From Thauera chlorobenzoica (GTDB taxonomy: Bacteria > Pseudomonadota > Gammaproteobacteria > Burkholderiales > Rhodocyclaceae), in NCBI RefSeq assembly GCF_001922305.1, contig NZ_CP018839.1:186001-250000 (forward strand): a stretch of 64,000 nt of DNA. Direction: 5' to 3'. The notes beneath the pieces are model-generated. The model saw only the letters and a list, made by a program, of their open reading frames with translations. It was not told the origin of the DNA and did no database searches. A program made the translations under genes and the position numbers. Shown here one piece after another: positions 54,969 through 64,000 of this stretch (positions are counted from its first letter, which is position 1; each line of letters opens with the position of its first letter).

Positions 54969-55975
54969 AACTCGCCACCCTCAAGCACGGCGGCCGCGAC
55001 GGCACCCTGGTCGTCGTCAGCCGCGACCTCACCCGCTGCCGTGCGGTGCCGGCGATCGCGCGCACGCTGCAGGCCGCGCTCGACGACTGGGCGGTGTGCG
55101 AGCCGCAGTTGCGCCAGGTGTACGAGGCGGTCAACAGCGGCGCGGTCGACGCGCAGCCCTTCGACCAGGCCGCCTGCGCCTCGCCCCTGCCGCGCGCCTA
55201 TCAGTGGGCCGACGGCTCGGCCTACCTCAACCACGTCGAACTGGTGCGCCGCGCGCGCAACGCCGAAGTGCCGGCGAGCTTCTACACCGACCCGCTGATG
55301 TACCAGGGCGGCTCGGACAGCTTCATCGGCCCGCGCGACGCGGTGGTGGCCGACGAGGCCTGGGGGATCGACTTCGAGGCCGAAGTCACCGTGGTCACCG
55401 GCGACGTGGCGCTGGGGGCGAGCCCGGAAGAGGCGGCGCAGGCGATCCGGCTGGTGATGCTGGTGAACGACGTATCGCTGCGCAACCTGATCCCGAATGA
55501 GCTCGCGAAGGGCTTCGGCTTCTTCCAGAGCAAGCCCGCTTCGGCCTTCAGTCCGGTGGCGGTGACGCCCGACGAGCTCGGCGCGGCGTGGAAGGACGCC
55601 AAGGTGCACCTGCCGCTGGTGGTGCATCTGAACGACAAGCTGTTCGGCAAGCCGAACGCCGGTGTGGACATGACGTTCGACTTCGGCCGGCTGGTCGCCC
55701 ACGTGGCGAAGACGCGCGCGCTCGAGGCCGGCTCGATCATCGGCTCGGGGACGGTGTCGAACAAGCAGGGCGACCTGTGGGGCTCGTCGATCGAGCACGG
55801 CGGTGTCGGCTACTGCTGCCTGGCGGAGCTGCGCACCTACGAGACCATCGAGCAGGGCAAGCCGGCGACTCCGTTCATGGGCGACGGCGATACCGTGCGC
55901 ATCGAGATGTTCGATCGCGAGGGCCGCAGCGTGTTCGGCACGATCGAGAACCGGGTGGCGGCGCTCGGGGGCTGA
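54965..55975 (+). CDS. Fumarylacetoacetate hydrolase family protein
   Basis: A 336-residue hydrolase with the FAH fold. The Mg-binding segment GIDFEAEVTVVTGDV, followed by LVNDVSLRNLIPNELAKGFG and SSIEHGGVGYCCLAELRTYE, corresponds to fumarylacetoacetase of bacteria. It would cleave fumarylacetoacetate to fumarate and acetoacetate; the neighbouring maleylacetoacetate isomerase and acetoacetate-CoA ligase support this substrate. Confidence 0.9.
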   Translation: MKLATLKHGGRDGTLVVVSRDLTRCRAVPAIARTLQAALDDWAVCEPQLRQVYEAVNSGAVDAQPFDQAACASPLPRAYQWADGSAYLNHVELVRRARNAEVPASFYTDPLMYQGGSDSFIGPRDAVVADEAWGIDFEAEVTVVTGDVALGASPEEAAQAIRLVMLVNDVSLRNLIPNELAKGFGFFQSKPASAFSPVAVTPDELGAAWKDAKVHLPLVVHLNDKLFGKPNAGVDMTFDFGRLVAHVAKTRALEAGSIIGSGTVSNKQGDLWGSSIEHGGVGYCCLAELRTYETIEQGKPATPFMGDGDTVRIEMFDREGRSVFGTIENRVAALGG

Positions 55976-55979
55976 GGCG

Positions 55980-56624
55980 ATGAAGCTCTACACCTACTTC
56001 CGCAGCTCGGCCGCCTACCGCGTGCGGATCGCCCTCCACCTCAAGGGGCTGGACTACGAGGCGGTCCCGGTTCACCTGACACGCGACGGCGGGGAGCAGC
56101 GTCGGCCCGAGTATCTGGTGCTGAATCCGGCCGGCCTGGTGCCGGCGCTGGAGGATGCGGGGCGGGTGCTGACGCAGTCGCTCGCGATCATCGAGTATCT
56201 GGACGAGACCCATCCGCAGGCGCCGCTGTTGCCCGCGCAGGCGCTCGATCGGGCGCGCGTGCGCGAGATCGCCCAGATGATCGCCTGCGACCTCCACCCG
56301 ATCAACAACCTGCGGGTGCTGCAGTACCTCGGGCGGGAGTTCGGCGCCACCGAAGCGCAGCGCAATGCGTGGTACCGGCACTGGGTCGAGCTCGGCCTCG
56401 CCGCGGTCGAGGCCCGCCTCGCCGGCGACGGGCGCAGCGGGGCATTCTGCCATGGCGACCGCCCCGGCCTGGCCGACTGCTGCCTGGTGCCCCAGGTGTT
56501 CAACGCCCGGCGTTTCGACTGCGATCTCTCGGCGATGCCAACGGTGCGCGCGATCGCCGCCCGGTGCGAGGAGCTGGAGGCGTTCCGGCGCGCGGCACCG
56601 GCGGCGCAGCCCGATGCCGAGTGA
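55980..56624 (+). CDS. maiA: Maleylacetoacetate isomerase (zeta-class GST)
   Basis: A 214-residue zeta-class glutathione transferase: YTYFRSSAAYRVRIALHLKG at the glutathione site, QSLAIIEYLDETHP, and IACDLHPINNLRVLQYL in the C-terminal helical domain, which is specific to maleylacetoacetate isomerases. Converts 4-maleylacetoacetate to 4-fumarylacetoacetate with glutathione. Located between the hydrolase and ligase genes. Confidence 0.92.
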   Translation: MKLYTYFRSSAAYRVRIALHLKGLDYEAVPVHLTRDGGEQRRPEYLVLNPAGLVPALEDAGRVLTQSLAIIEYLDETHPQAPLLPAQALDRARVREIAQMIACDLHPINNLRVLQYLGREFGATEAQRNAWYRHWVELGLAAVEARLAGDGRSGAFCHGDRPGLADCCLVPQVFNARRFDCDLSAMPTVRAIAARCEELEAFRRAAPAAQPDAE

Positions 56625-56714
56625 GGCCCGGCCGGGCGGTCCGGTAACGGCCGCGTCCGGCGCGCGCGGGCAGGCGCGCCCTGAATCGCATACGCATACG
56701 AATGAGTGGCATCG

Positions 56715-58706
<1,992 letters not shown>

Positions 58707-58778
58707 ATGATCGGGGTGGATTGCCAACGCTTCGGGATGGTTTGTTTCCTATAACTGAACCTGTCAGGAAGAGACGTC

Positions 58779-61109
58779 GTGACGATCGAGAACTCAACTC
58801 AACCGCAGCCGGCGCGGGGCGCATGCCCTGTCCGTCATTCCGAGGGCGCTTGTCCGGTGTCCGGGCTGGCCGCCGCCTTCGACCCCTTCGAGGGGCCGTA
58901 CCAGGTCGATCCGGCCGAGGCGCTGCGCTGGTCGCGCGATCAGCTGCCGGTTTTCTACAGCCCCAAACTCGGTTACTGGATCGTCAGCCGCTATGACGAC
59001 ATAAAGTCCGTGTTCCGTGACAACGTGCTGTATTCACCGCGCAATGCGCTGGAAAAGATCACTCCGGCGACGCCGGAGGCGATGAAGGTGCTCGCAAGCT
59101 ATGGCTATGCGATGAACCGGACGCTGGTCAACGAGGACGAGCCCGCCCACATGGAGCGCCGCCGCGTCTTGCTCGACCACTTCATGCCCGAGAACCTCGA
59201 GGCCAAGCAGGAGATGGTCCGGCGCCTGACACGGGAGAAGATCGACGGCTTCATCGACCGTGGCCGCGTCGACCTGGTCGAAGAAATGCTGTACGAGGTT
59301 CCGCTGACGATCGCGCTGCACTTTCTCGGCGTGCCCGAGGACGAGATCGAGCGCATGCGCAGCTTCGCGGTCGCGCATGCGGTCAACACCTGGGGGCGGC
59401 CGACGCCGGAGCAGCAGATCGAGGTCGCCCATGCGGTGGGCCGTTTCTGGCAATACGCCGGCGAAGTGATCGAAAAGATGCGGGCCGATCCGGACGGTGA
59501 GGGCTGGATGCACTACACCATCCGCAAGAACGCCGAGATTCCCGAGATCGTCACCGACAGCTATGTCCATTCGATGATGATGGCGATCATCGTCGCGGCG
59601 CACGAGACCACCTCGCTGGCCTCGACCAACATGTTCAAGACGCTGCTGACCCATCGCGACGCCTGGGAGGACGTGTGTGCCGACCCGTCGCTGATCCCCA
59701 ACGCGGTCGAGGAGTGCCTGCGCTATGCCGGATCGATGGTGGCCTGGCGGCGCGAGACCACCGCTCCCGCGCAGCTGGGCGGCGTGGAGCTGCCCGCAGG
59801 CGCGAAGCTGCTGATCGTTCAGGCCTCGGGCAACCAGGACGAGCGCCACTTCGAAGACGGTGACAAGTTCGACATCTACCGCGACAACGCAGTCGAGCAT
59901 CTGACGTTTGGCTATGGCAGCCACCAGTGCCTGGGCAAGAACATCGGCCGCCTGGAGATGCGCATCTTCCTCGAAGAGATGAGCCGCCGCCTGCCCCACC
60001 TTCGCCTCGCCGAGCAGGAATTCACCTACCTGCCGAATACCTCGTTCCGCGGCCCCAACAACCTGTGGGTGGAATGGAACCCCGAGCAGAATCCTGAGCG
60101 CGCCAACCCGGCGCTACGGCGCGGGGGCGTTCATTTTCCCGTCGGTGCGCCGCTGCGCAAGGAGATCGCGCGCAAGGTCCGGGTGACCGCGGTCCGGCGG
60201 GAGGCCGACGGTGTTCTCGGGCTGACGCTGGAGGATGTCAGGGGGCGGCCGCTGCCGCGCTGGAGCGCGGGGGCGCATGGCGAACTCTGCCTGGGCGAAT
60301 ATGAGCGCAAATATTCGCTGTGCGGGCGGCCCGATGCGCCCGGCTACGATGTCGCGATCCTCCTCGAAGAGCAGGGACGCGGCGGGTCCCGTTATCTCCA
60401 TGAAGTCGTGCGCCCGGGGACGGAATTGAAGTTGCGGGGGCCCAACAACTTGTTCCGCCTCGATGAAAGCGCCCGCGGCTACGTGCTGGTTGCGGGCGGA
60501 ATCGGGATCACGCCGATCCTGGCGATGGCGGACCGGCTGAAAATGCTCGGCCGTGATTACGTGATCCATTACGCGGGTCGCTCGCGCGCCTCGATGGCGT
60601 TCCTCGCCCGACTCGAATCCGATCACGGTGGCCATGTCCGGATCTATTCAAAACAAGAGGGCGAGCGCGTCGATCTGCCGGCCATCGTCGGTTCCTTGGC
60701 GGAAGGCGCGCAGATCTACGCTTGCGGACCGGCGCGGATGATTCGCGCGCTGGAAGACCTTAGCGCTGAATTGCCGGGCAATACGCTTCATTTCGAACAT
60801 TTCTCTGCACAGGGCTCCGGCCTCGATCCGGAGCAGGAGAGTGCCTTCGAGGTGGAGTTGATGGATTCCGGCCTGACCGTAGCGGTTGCCGCCGATACGA
60901 CGCTGCTCGAAGCGATCCGGGCGGTCGGCATCGACCTCGCCAGCGATTGCTGCGAGGGGCTGTGCGGGAGCTGCGAGGTGACCGTGCTGGAGGGCGAGAT
61001 CGATCACCGCGATCTGGTCCTGACCCGCTCAGAACGGGCTGAAAACCGGCGCATGATGGCGTGTTGTTCCCGCGCCAAAAGTGGAGGGCGGATCAAGCTG
61101 GCGCTGTGA
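58779..61109 (+). CDS. Self-sufficient cytochrome P450 (CYP116B-like fusion)
   Basis: A 776-residue fusion. P450 domain (about 20-440) has the I-helix AHETTS, ExxR in EECLR, and heme-Cys384 in [15 protein letters not shown]. It is followed by a phthalate-dioxygenase-reductase-like module with flavin motif [12 protein letters not shown] motif [15 protein letters not shown] and a C-terminal plant-type [2Fe-2S] ferredoxin with [22 protein letters not shown] electrons reach the heme without partner proteins. GTG 58779 follows AGGAAGAG. Probably hydroxylates or dealkylates the aromatic substrate that the operon imports. Confidence 0.93.
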   Translation: MTIENSTQPQPARGACPVRHSEGACPVSGLAAAFDPFEGPYQVDPAEALRWSRDQLPVFYSPKLGYWIVSRYDDIKSVFRDNVLYSPRNALEKITPATPEAMKVLASYGYAMNRTLVNEDEPAHMERRRVLLDHFMPENLEAKQEMVRRLTREKIDGFIDRGRVDLVEEMLYEVPLTIALHFLGVPEDEIERMRSFAVAHAVNTWGRPTPEQQIEVAHAVGRFWQYAGEVIEKMRADPDGEGWMHYTIRKNAEIPEIVTDSYVHSMMMAIIVAAHETTSLASTNMFKTLLTHRDAWEDVCADPSLIPNAVEECLRYAGSMVAWRRETTAPAQLGGVELPAGAKLLIVQASGNQDERHFEDGDKFDIYRDNAVEHLTFGYGSHQCLGKNIGRLEMRIFLEEMSRRLPHLRLAEQEFTYLPNTSFRGPNNLWVEWNPEQNPERANPALRRGGVHFPVGAPLRKEIARKVRVTAVRREADGVLGLTLEDVRGRPLPRWSAGAHGELCLGEYERKYSLCGRPDAPGYDVAILLEEQGRGGSRYLHEVVRPGTELKLRGPNNLFRLDESARGYVLVAGGIGITPILAMADRLKMLGRDYVIHYAGRSRASMAFLARLESDHGGHVRIYSKQEGERVDLPAIVGSLAEGAQIYACGPARMIRALEDLSAELPGNTLHFEHFSAQGSGLDPEQESAFEVELMDSGLTVAVAADTTLLEAIRAVGIDLASDCCEGLCGSCEVTVLEGEIDHRDLVLTRSERAENRRMMACCSRAKSGGRIKLAL

Positions 61110-61151
61110 TCCCGCGAGTCGTAGCCAAGAAGTTCACACAGGAGAGACAAA

Positions 61152-62198
61152 ATGAAATCCAAGCGTAATGCACTCATCGGTGCCGCACTGTCGGCGGTGA
61201 TGGCTCTGGGTATCGCGAACGACGCCGAAGCCCGGACCAAATTGAAGCTCAGCCACTATCTGCCTTCGGTGCACGGCATCCATACCGATTTCATCATGCC
61301 GTGGACCAAGCAGGTCGCGGAGTGCTCCGGTGGCGAAGTCGAGTTCGAGGTGTTCCCGGCCGGTACCCAACTGGGCAACGTCGCGCGCCAGCAGGAGCAG
61401 GTCGTCGCTGGCGTGGTCGATATCGCCCACGGCCTGCACGGCATCCCGCGCGGCCGCTTTCCGCGGACCTCGCTGATCGACATGCCCTTCCTGACCGATG
61501 ACGCGGGCGCGGCGACGCATGCGCTGTGGCAGCTGCTGCCCGGGGTACTGGCTGAAGAGTACAAAGGCCTGAAGGTCCTGGCGCTTCATGCGCATAACGG
61601 CGGCTTGCTGCACACCCGCGGGAAGAAGGTCGAGACCATGGAGGACATGAAAGGGCTGCGTATCCGCACGCCGAGCCCGGCGGTTTCGGACATGCTGTCC
61701 TTCCTCGGCGCGACGCCGCAGGGCCTGCCGCCCGGCGAAGTCTACGAGAACCTCCAGCGCGGCGTGCTGGACGGCACCGTATTCCCCTGGGATCCGGTCA
61801 AGTCCTTCGGCCTGAACGAGGTGTTGAGCAACCACCTCGATCTCGGCGCCTACACCGTGTCGTTCTTCTTCGTCATGAACGAGCGCTCGTATGCGCGGCT
61901 CAGCCCGAAGGCGCGCGCCTGCATCGATCAGCACTCGGGGGACGCGCTGGTCGCCAAGTTCGACGCCTGGTGGGACGCCTGGGACAAGCCGGGGCGCGAC
62001 GAAGCAGTTGCCGCCGGCCATGTGGTCACCGAGCTGTCGGATGCCGAGCGTGAACGCTGGCGCAAGGCGCTGCAGCCGATGATCGAGGCCTACGTCCAGA
62101 AAGTGAAGAACGAAGGCGTGGACAATGCCGAGGAGATCTACCGCCTGATGCAGGAAAAGGTCGCCGCATTCCAGGCGGCGAAACAGCAAGGACGTTGA
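61152..62198 (+). CDS. TRAP transporter substrate-binding protein (DctP type)
   Basis: A 348-residue periplasmic protein with a signal peptide (about 1-27) and DctP landmarks: AGTQLGNVARQQEQVVAGVV and MKGLRIRTPSPAVSDMLSFL with the Arg that binds the substrate carboxylate. Strong ribosome-binding site ACAGGAG. Captures an organic acid for the permease encoded downstream. Confidence 0.93.
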   Translation: MKSKRNALIGAALSAVMALGIANDAEARTKLKLSHYLPSVHGIHTDFIMPWTKQVAECSGGEVEFEVFPAGTQLGNVARQQEQVVAGVVDIAHGLHGIPRGRFPRTSLIDMPFLTDDAGAATHALWQLLPGVLAEEYKGLKVLALHAHNGGLLHTRGKKVETMEDMKGLRIRTPSPAVSDMLSFLGATPQGLPPGEVYENLQRGVLDGTVFPWDPVKSFGLNEVLSNHLDLGAYTVSFFFVMNERSYARLSPKARACIDQHSGDALVAKFDAWWDAWDKPGRDEAVAAGHVVTELSDAERERWRKALQPMIEAYVQKVKNEGVDNAEEIYRLMQEKVAAFQAAKQQGR

Positions 62199-62271
62199 AG
62201 TCCTGGCCCGGACCGGTCCGTGCGGCAGCCGTGCCCGGACCGGTCGCTCACCTCTGATAGGAGACAACCCG

Positions 62272-62760
62272 GTGACTCGAGTGCATAGCCTCGCACGTTC
62301 CCTCGTGACGGCCCTGGCCGCATTGGGCGTCGCCGCATACGGCGGTGCCGCGCTGGTCACGGTGGCCGATGTGATTGGACGGAACTTCGACCTGCCCGTG
62401 CAAGGGGTGGTCGATCTGGTGCAGTTGCTGGTCGTCACCGGCGCCTGGCTGGTGATGCCGTTCGCGTTCATGACCGGTGCCCATGTCGGCGTGGACTTCG
62501 TGGTCAAGTCCCTGCCGGGCGCGCTGAGGGCTCCGTTGCGGCTTTTCGTTGCGGCGGTCGCGCTGGCGCTGGTGGGCTTGATGCTCTGGTACGGCTTCGA
62601 GACCTTCGACGTCCGTTCGGCTTACGGCGATCGCTCGCAGCAGCTCGGCATTCCGGTGGCGTGGTACTGGTACCCGCTGCTCGCCGGGCTCACCCTGTCG
62701 CTGCCTGGAGTTGTGCTGGAGGTGCTTGCCACCTCGCAGAAGGGGACCCGCAATGAGTGA
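62272..62760 (+). CDS. TRAP transporter small permease (DctQ type)
   Basis: A 162-residue protein with four hydrophobic helices; VVTGAWLVMPFAFMTGAHVG and DVIGRNFDLPVQGVVDLVQL match DctQ. GTG 62272 has TAGGAG upstream. Its stop lies inside the beginning of the large permease gene. Confidence 0.9.
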   Translation: MTRVHSLARSLVTALAALGVAAYGGAALVTVADVIGRNFDLPVQGVVDLVQLLVVTGAWLVMPFAFMTGAHVGVDFVVKSLPGALRAPLRLFVAAVALALVGLMLWYGFETFDVRSAYGDRSQQLGIPVAWYWYPLLAGLTLSLPGVVLEVLATSQKGTRNE

Positions 62761-64000
62761 TGGATTTCTCGGCCTCGCAGGTTTCGTCGCCGCGCTCGGG
62801 TTGATCGCGCTCGGGATGCCGGTCGCCATCGCCATGGGGATCATCGGCGTACTCGGCTACTGGTGGCTGAACGGCTGGGCGGGCACCGCCTATATCCTTG
62901 GTTCGAGCCCCTTCGAGTCGATCTTTCCTTATTCCTTCAGCGTCATTCCGCTGTTCGTGATGATGGGCGTCTTTGCCTCCCATGCGGGCTTGTCGCGCTC
63001 GCTGTTCAACGCGATCAACAGCTTCGTCGGCCATCGGCGGGGCGGGCTCGCGGTGACCACGGTCGGTGCCTGTGCCTTTTTCGGGGCGATCTGCGGCAGT
63101 TCCCTCGCTACGGTCGCGACCATCGGCCGGGTCGCATTGCCCGAGATGAAACGCGCCGGTTACGACGACTCGCTGGCCACGGCCACGGTTGCCGCCGGCG
63201 GCACCCTCGGCGTGCTCATCCCGCCGTCGGTACTGCTGGTGATCTACGGCCTGCTGACGCAGAGTTCGATCGGGCAGCTGTTCATTGCCGCGCTGATTCC
63301 GGGAATCCTCGGTGCGGTTCTGTATGCGCTCGCGATCGTGGTCCGGGTGAGGCAGAATCCCGGCCTCGCCCCGTCCTCGCCGCGCACGGGGTGGGCCGAC
63401 CGCATCCGTTATCTCGGGCAGATCTGGCCGGTGGTGGTGCTGTTCGTGACGGTGATCGGTGGCATCTATGTGGGGTTGTTCACGCCGACCGAAGCGGCTG
63501 CCGTGGGTGCGGTCGGCGCGTTCCTGCTGGCCCTGAGCTCGGGCAAGCTGAGCGCTCGGGCGCTGCGTGAGTCGGTCGCCGAGACGGCTGCCTTGACCGG
63601 GATGATCTTCTTCATCCTGATCGGCGCGGCGCTGTTCAATTTCTTTCTCGAGAACACCGGGCTGCCCCAGTTTCTGATCAGCCAGATCGAGGCTTCCGGC
63701 CTCAGCCCGCTGGCCGTGATGGTGCTGATCCTGGTTTTTTACCTGATCCTGGGCTGCTTCATGGACTCCATGTCGATGATCCTGCTGACCGTGCCGCTGC
63801 TGGCGCCGGTCGCGCTGCAACTCGATTACAGCCTGATCTGGTTCGGCATCGTCGTCGTCACGGTGGCCGAGATCGGTCTGATCACCCCGCCGATCGGCAT
63901 GAACCTTTTCGTCGTCCAGGCGGCGACGCGCGGCGTATCGTCCGGGACGGTGGTGCGTGGGATCCTGCCCTTCATCGTCGCCGACCTGTTGCGGCTGGTG
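62753..64000 (+). CDS. TRAP transporter large permease (DctM type), cut by the window end
   Basis: 416 codons are visible, in frame to the last base, starting MSDGFLGLAGFVAALGLIAL. The DctM signatures ACAFFGAICGSSLATVATIG and AAGGTLGVLIPPSVLLVIYG are present, as is FTPTEAAAVGAVGAFLLALS and ITPPIGMNLFVVQ. It overlaps the small permease gene by eight bases. Only about the last 10-15 residues should be missing by family length. Confidence 0.93.
   Translation, partial: MSDGFLGLAGFVAALGLIALGMPVAIAMGIIGVLGYWWLNGWAGTAYILGSSPFESIFPYSFSVIPLFVMMGVFASHAGLSRSLFNAINSFVGHRRGGLAVTTVGACAFFGAICGSSLATVATIGRVALPEMKRAGYDDSLATATVAAGGTLGVLIPPSVLLVIYGLLTQSSIGQLFIAALIPGILGAVLYALAIVVRVRQNPGLAPSSPRTGWADRIRYLGQIWPVVVLFVTVIGGIYVGLFTPTEAAAVGAVGAFLLALSSGKLSARALRESVAETAALTGMIFFILIGAALFNFFLENTGLPQFLISQIEASGLSPLAVMVLILVFYLILGCFMDSMSMILLTVPLLAPVALQLDYSLIWFGIVVVTVAEIGLITPPIGMNLFVVQAATRGVSSGTVVRGILPFIVADLLRLV

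Overview
The window is a high-GC piece of a betaproteobacterial chromosome. The gene content suggests a Rhodocyclales-type (Thauera/Azoarcus-like) organism: CzcE/CopK-type metal proteins, an NsrR-linked flavodiiron NO reductase, a CYP116B-type P450 and a TRAP-linked aromatic-acid operon. Genus is an inference from content only.

Positions 1 to about 42.4 kb look like an accessory island dominated by metal and stress resistance. A Cu(I)/Ag(I) cluster comes first: CusB tail, CusA, small membrane proteins, a cytochrome c, a P1B-1 copper ATPase and a methyltransferase-like membrane protein. It is followed by periplasmic CopK- and CzcE-like proteins and a second RND efflux operon (czcI/C/B/A-like). 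An ion and osmotic stress cluster follows: type II P-ATPase, PsiE, MscS, Usp, a PII-like protein, HPF and NhaR. Then come dmeR-dmeF (Co/Ni efflux with a recognisable operator), chrB-chrA-MFS (chromate) and a scar zone with a broken hupE, a His-rich peptide and a diverged repeat also found at 8.8 kb. A UPF0149 protein, an IS1634-family insertion sequence and two small conserved proteins follow.

The right part of the island (34.5-42.1 kb) is the most unusual region. It is a minus-strand operon of DUF4160, DUF2442, a ParB-like small protein, a 906-aa degenerate tyrosine recombinase and a 1046-aa tyrosine recombinase with a complete catalytic set, followed by a toxin-antitoxin pair whose toxin is truncated. 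Just outside it, at 42338-42396, lies a decayed tRNA-Arg(CCG) copy with intact T-arm, acceptor 3' strand and CCA, directly followed by a strong terminator. I read this as the right attachment site of the island; an intact tRNA-Arg gene should then lie left of this window.

From 42.4 kb onward the sequence looks more like resident chromosome. It holds a BBE-type FAD oxidoreductase, OsmC-YcaO, two type II toxin-antitoxin modules with the relic of a third, a YjfB-like protein with two unknown small genes, and nsrR downstream of a single-chain NorV-NorW fusion with candidate NsrR sites. A LysR gene is divergent from a long catabolic operon: VOC protein, fumarylacetoacetate hydrolase, maleylacetoacetate isomerase, acetoacetate-CoA ligase, self-sufficient P450 and TRAP transporter (cut by the window end). 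Together these could import, hydroxylate, cleave and degrade an aromatic acid to fumarate and acetoacetyl-CoA. No homogentisate dioxygenase of the usual type is present, which makes the VOC protein the candidate ring-cleavage enzyme.
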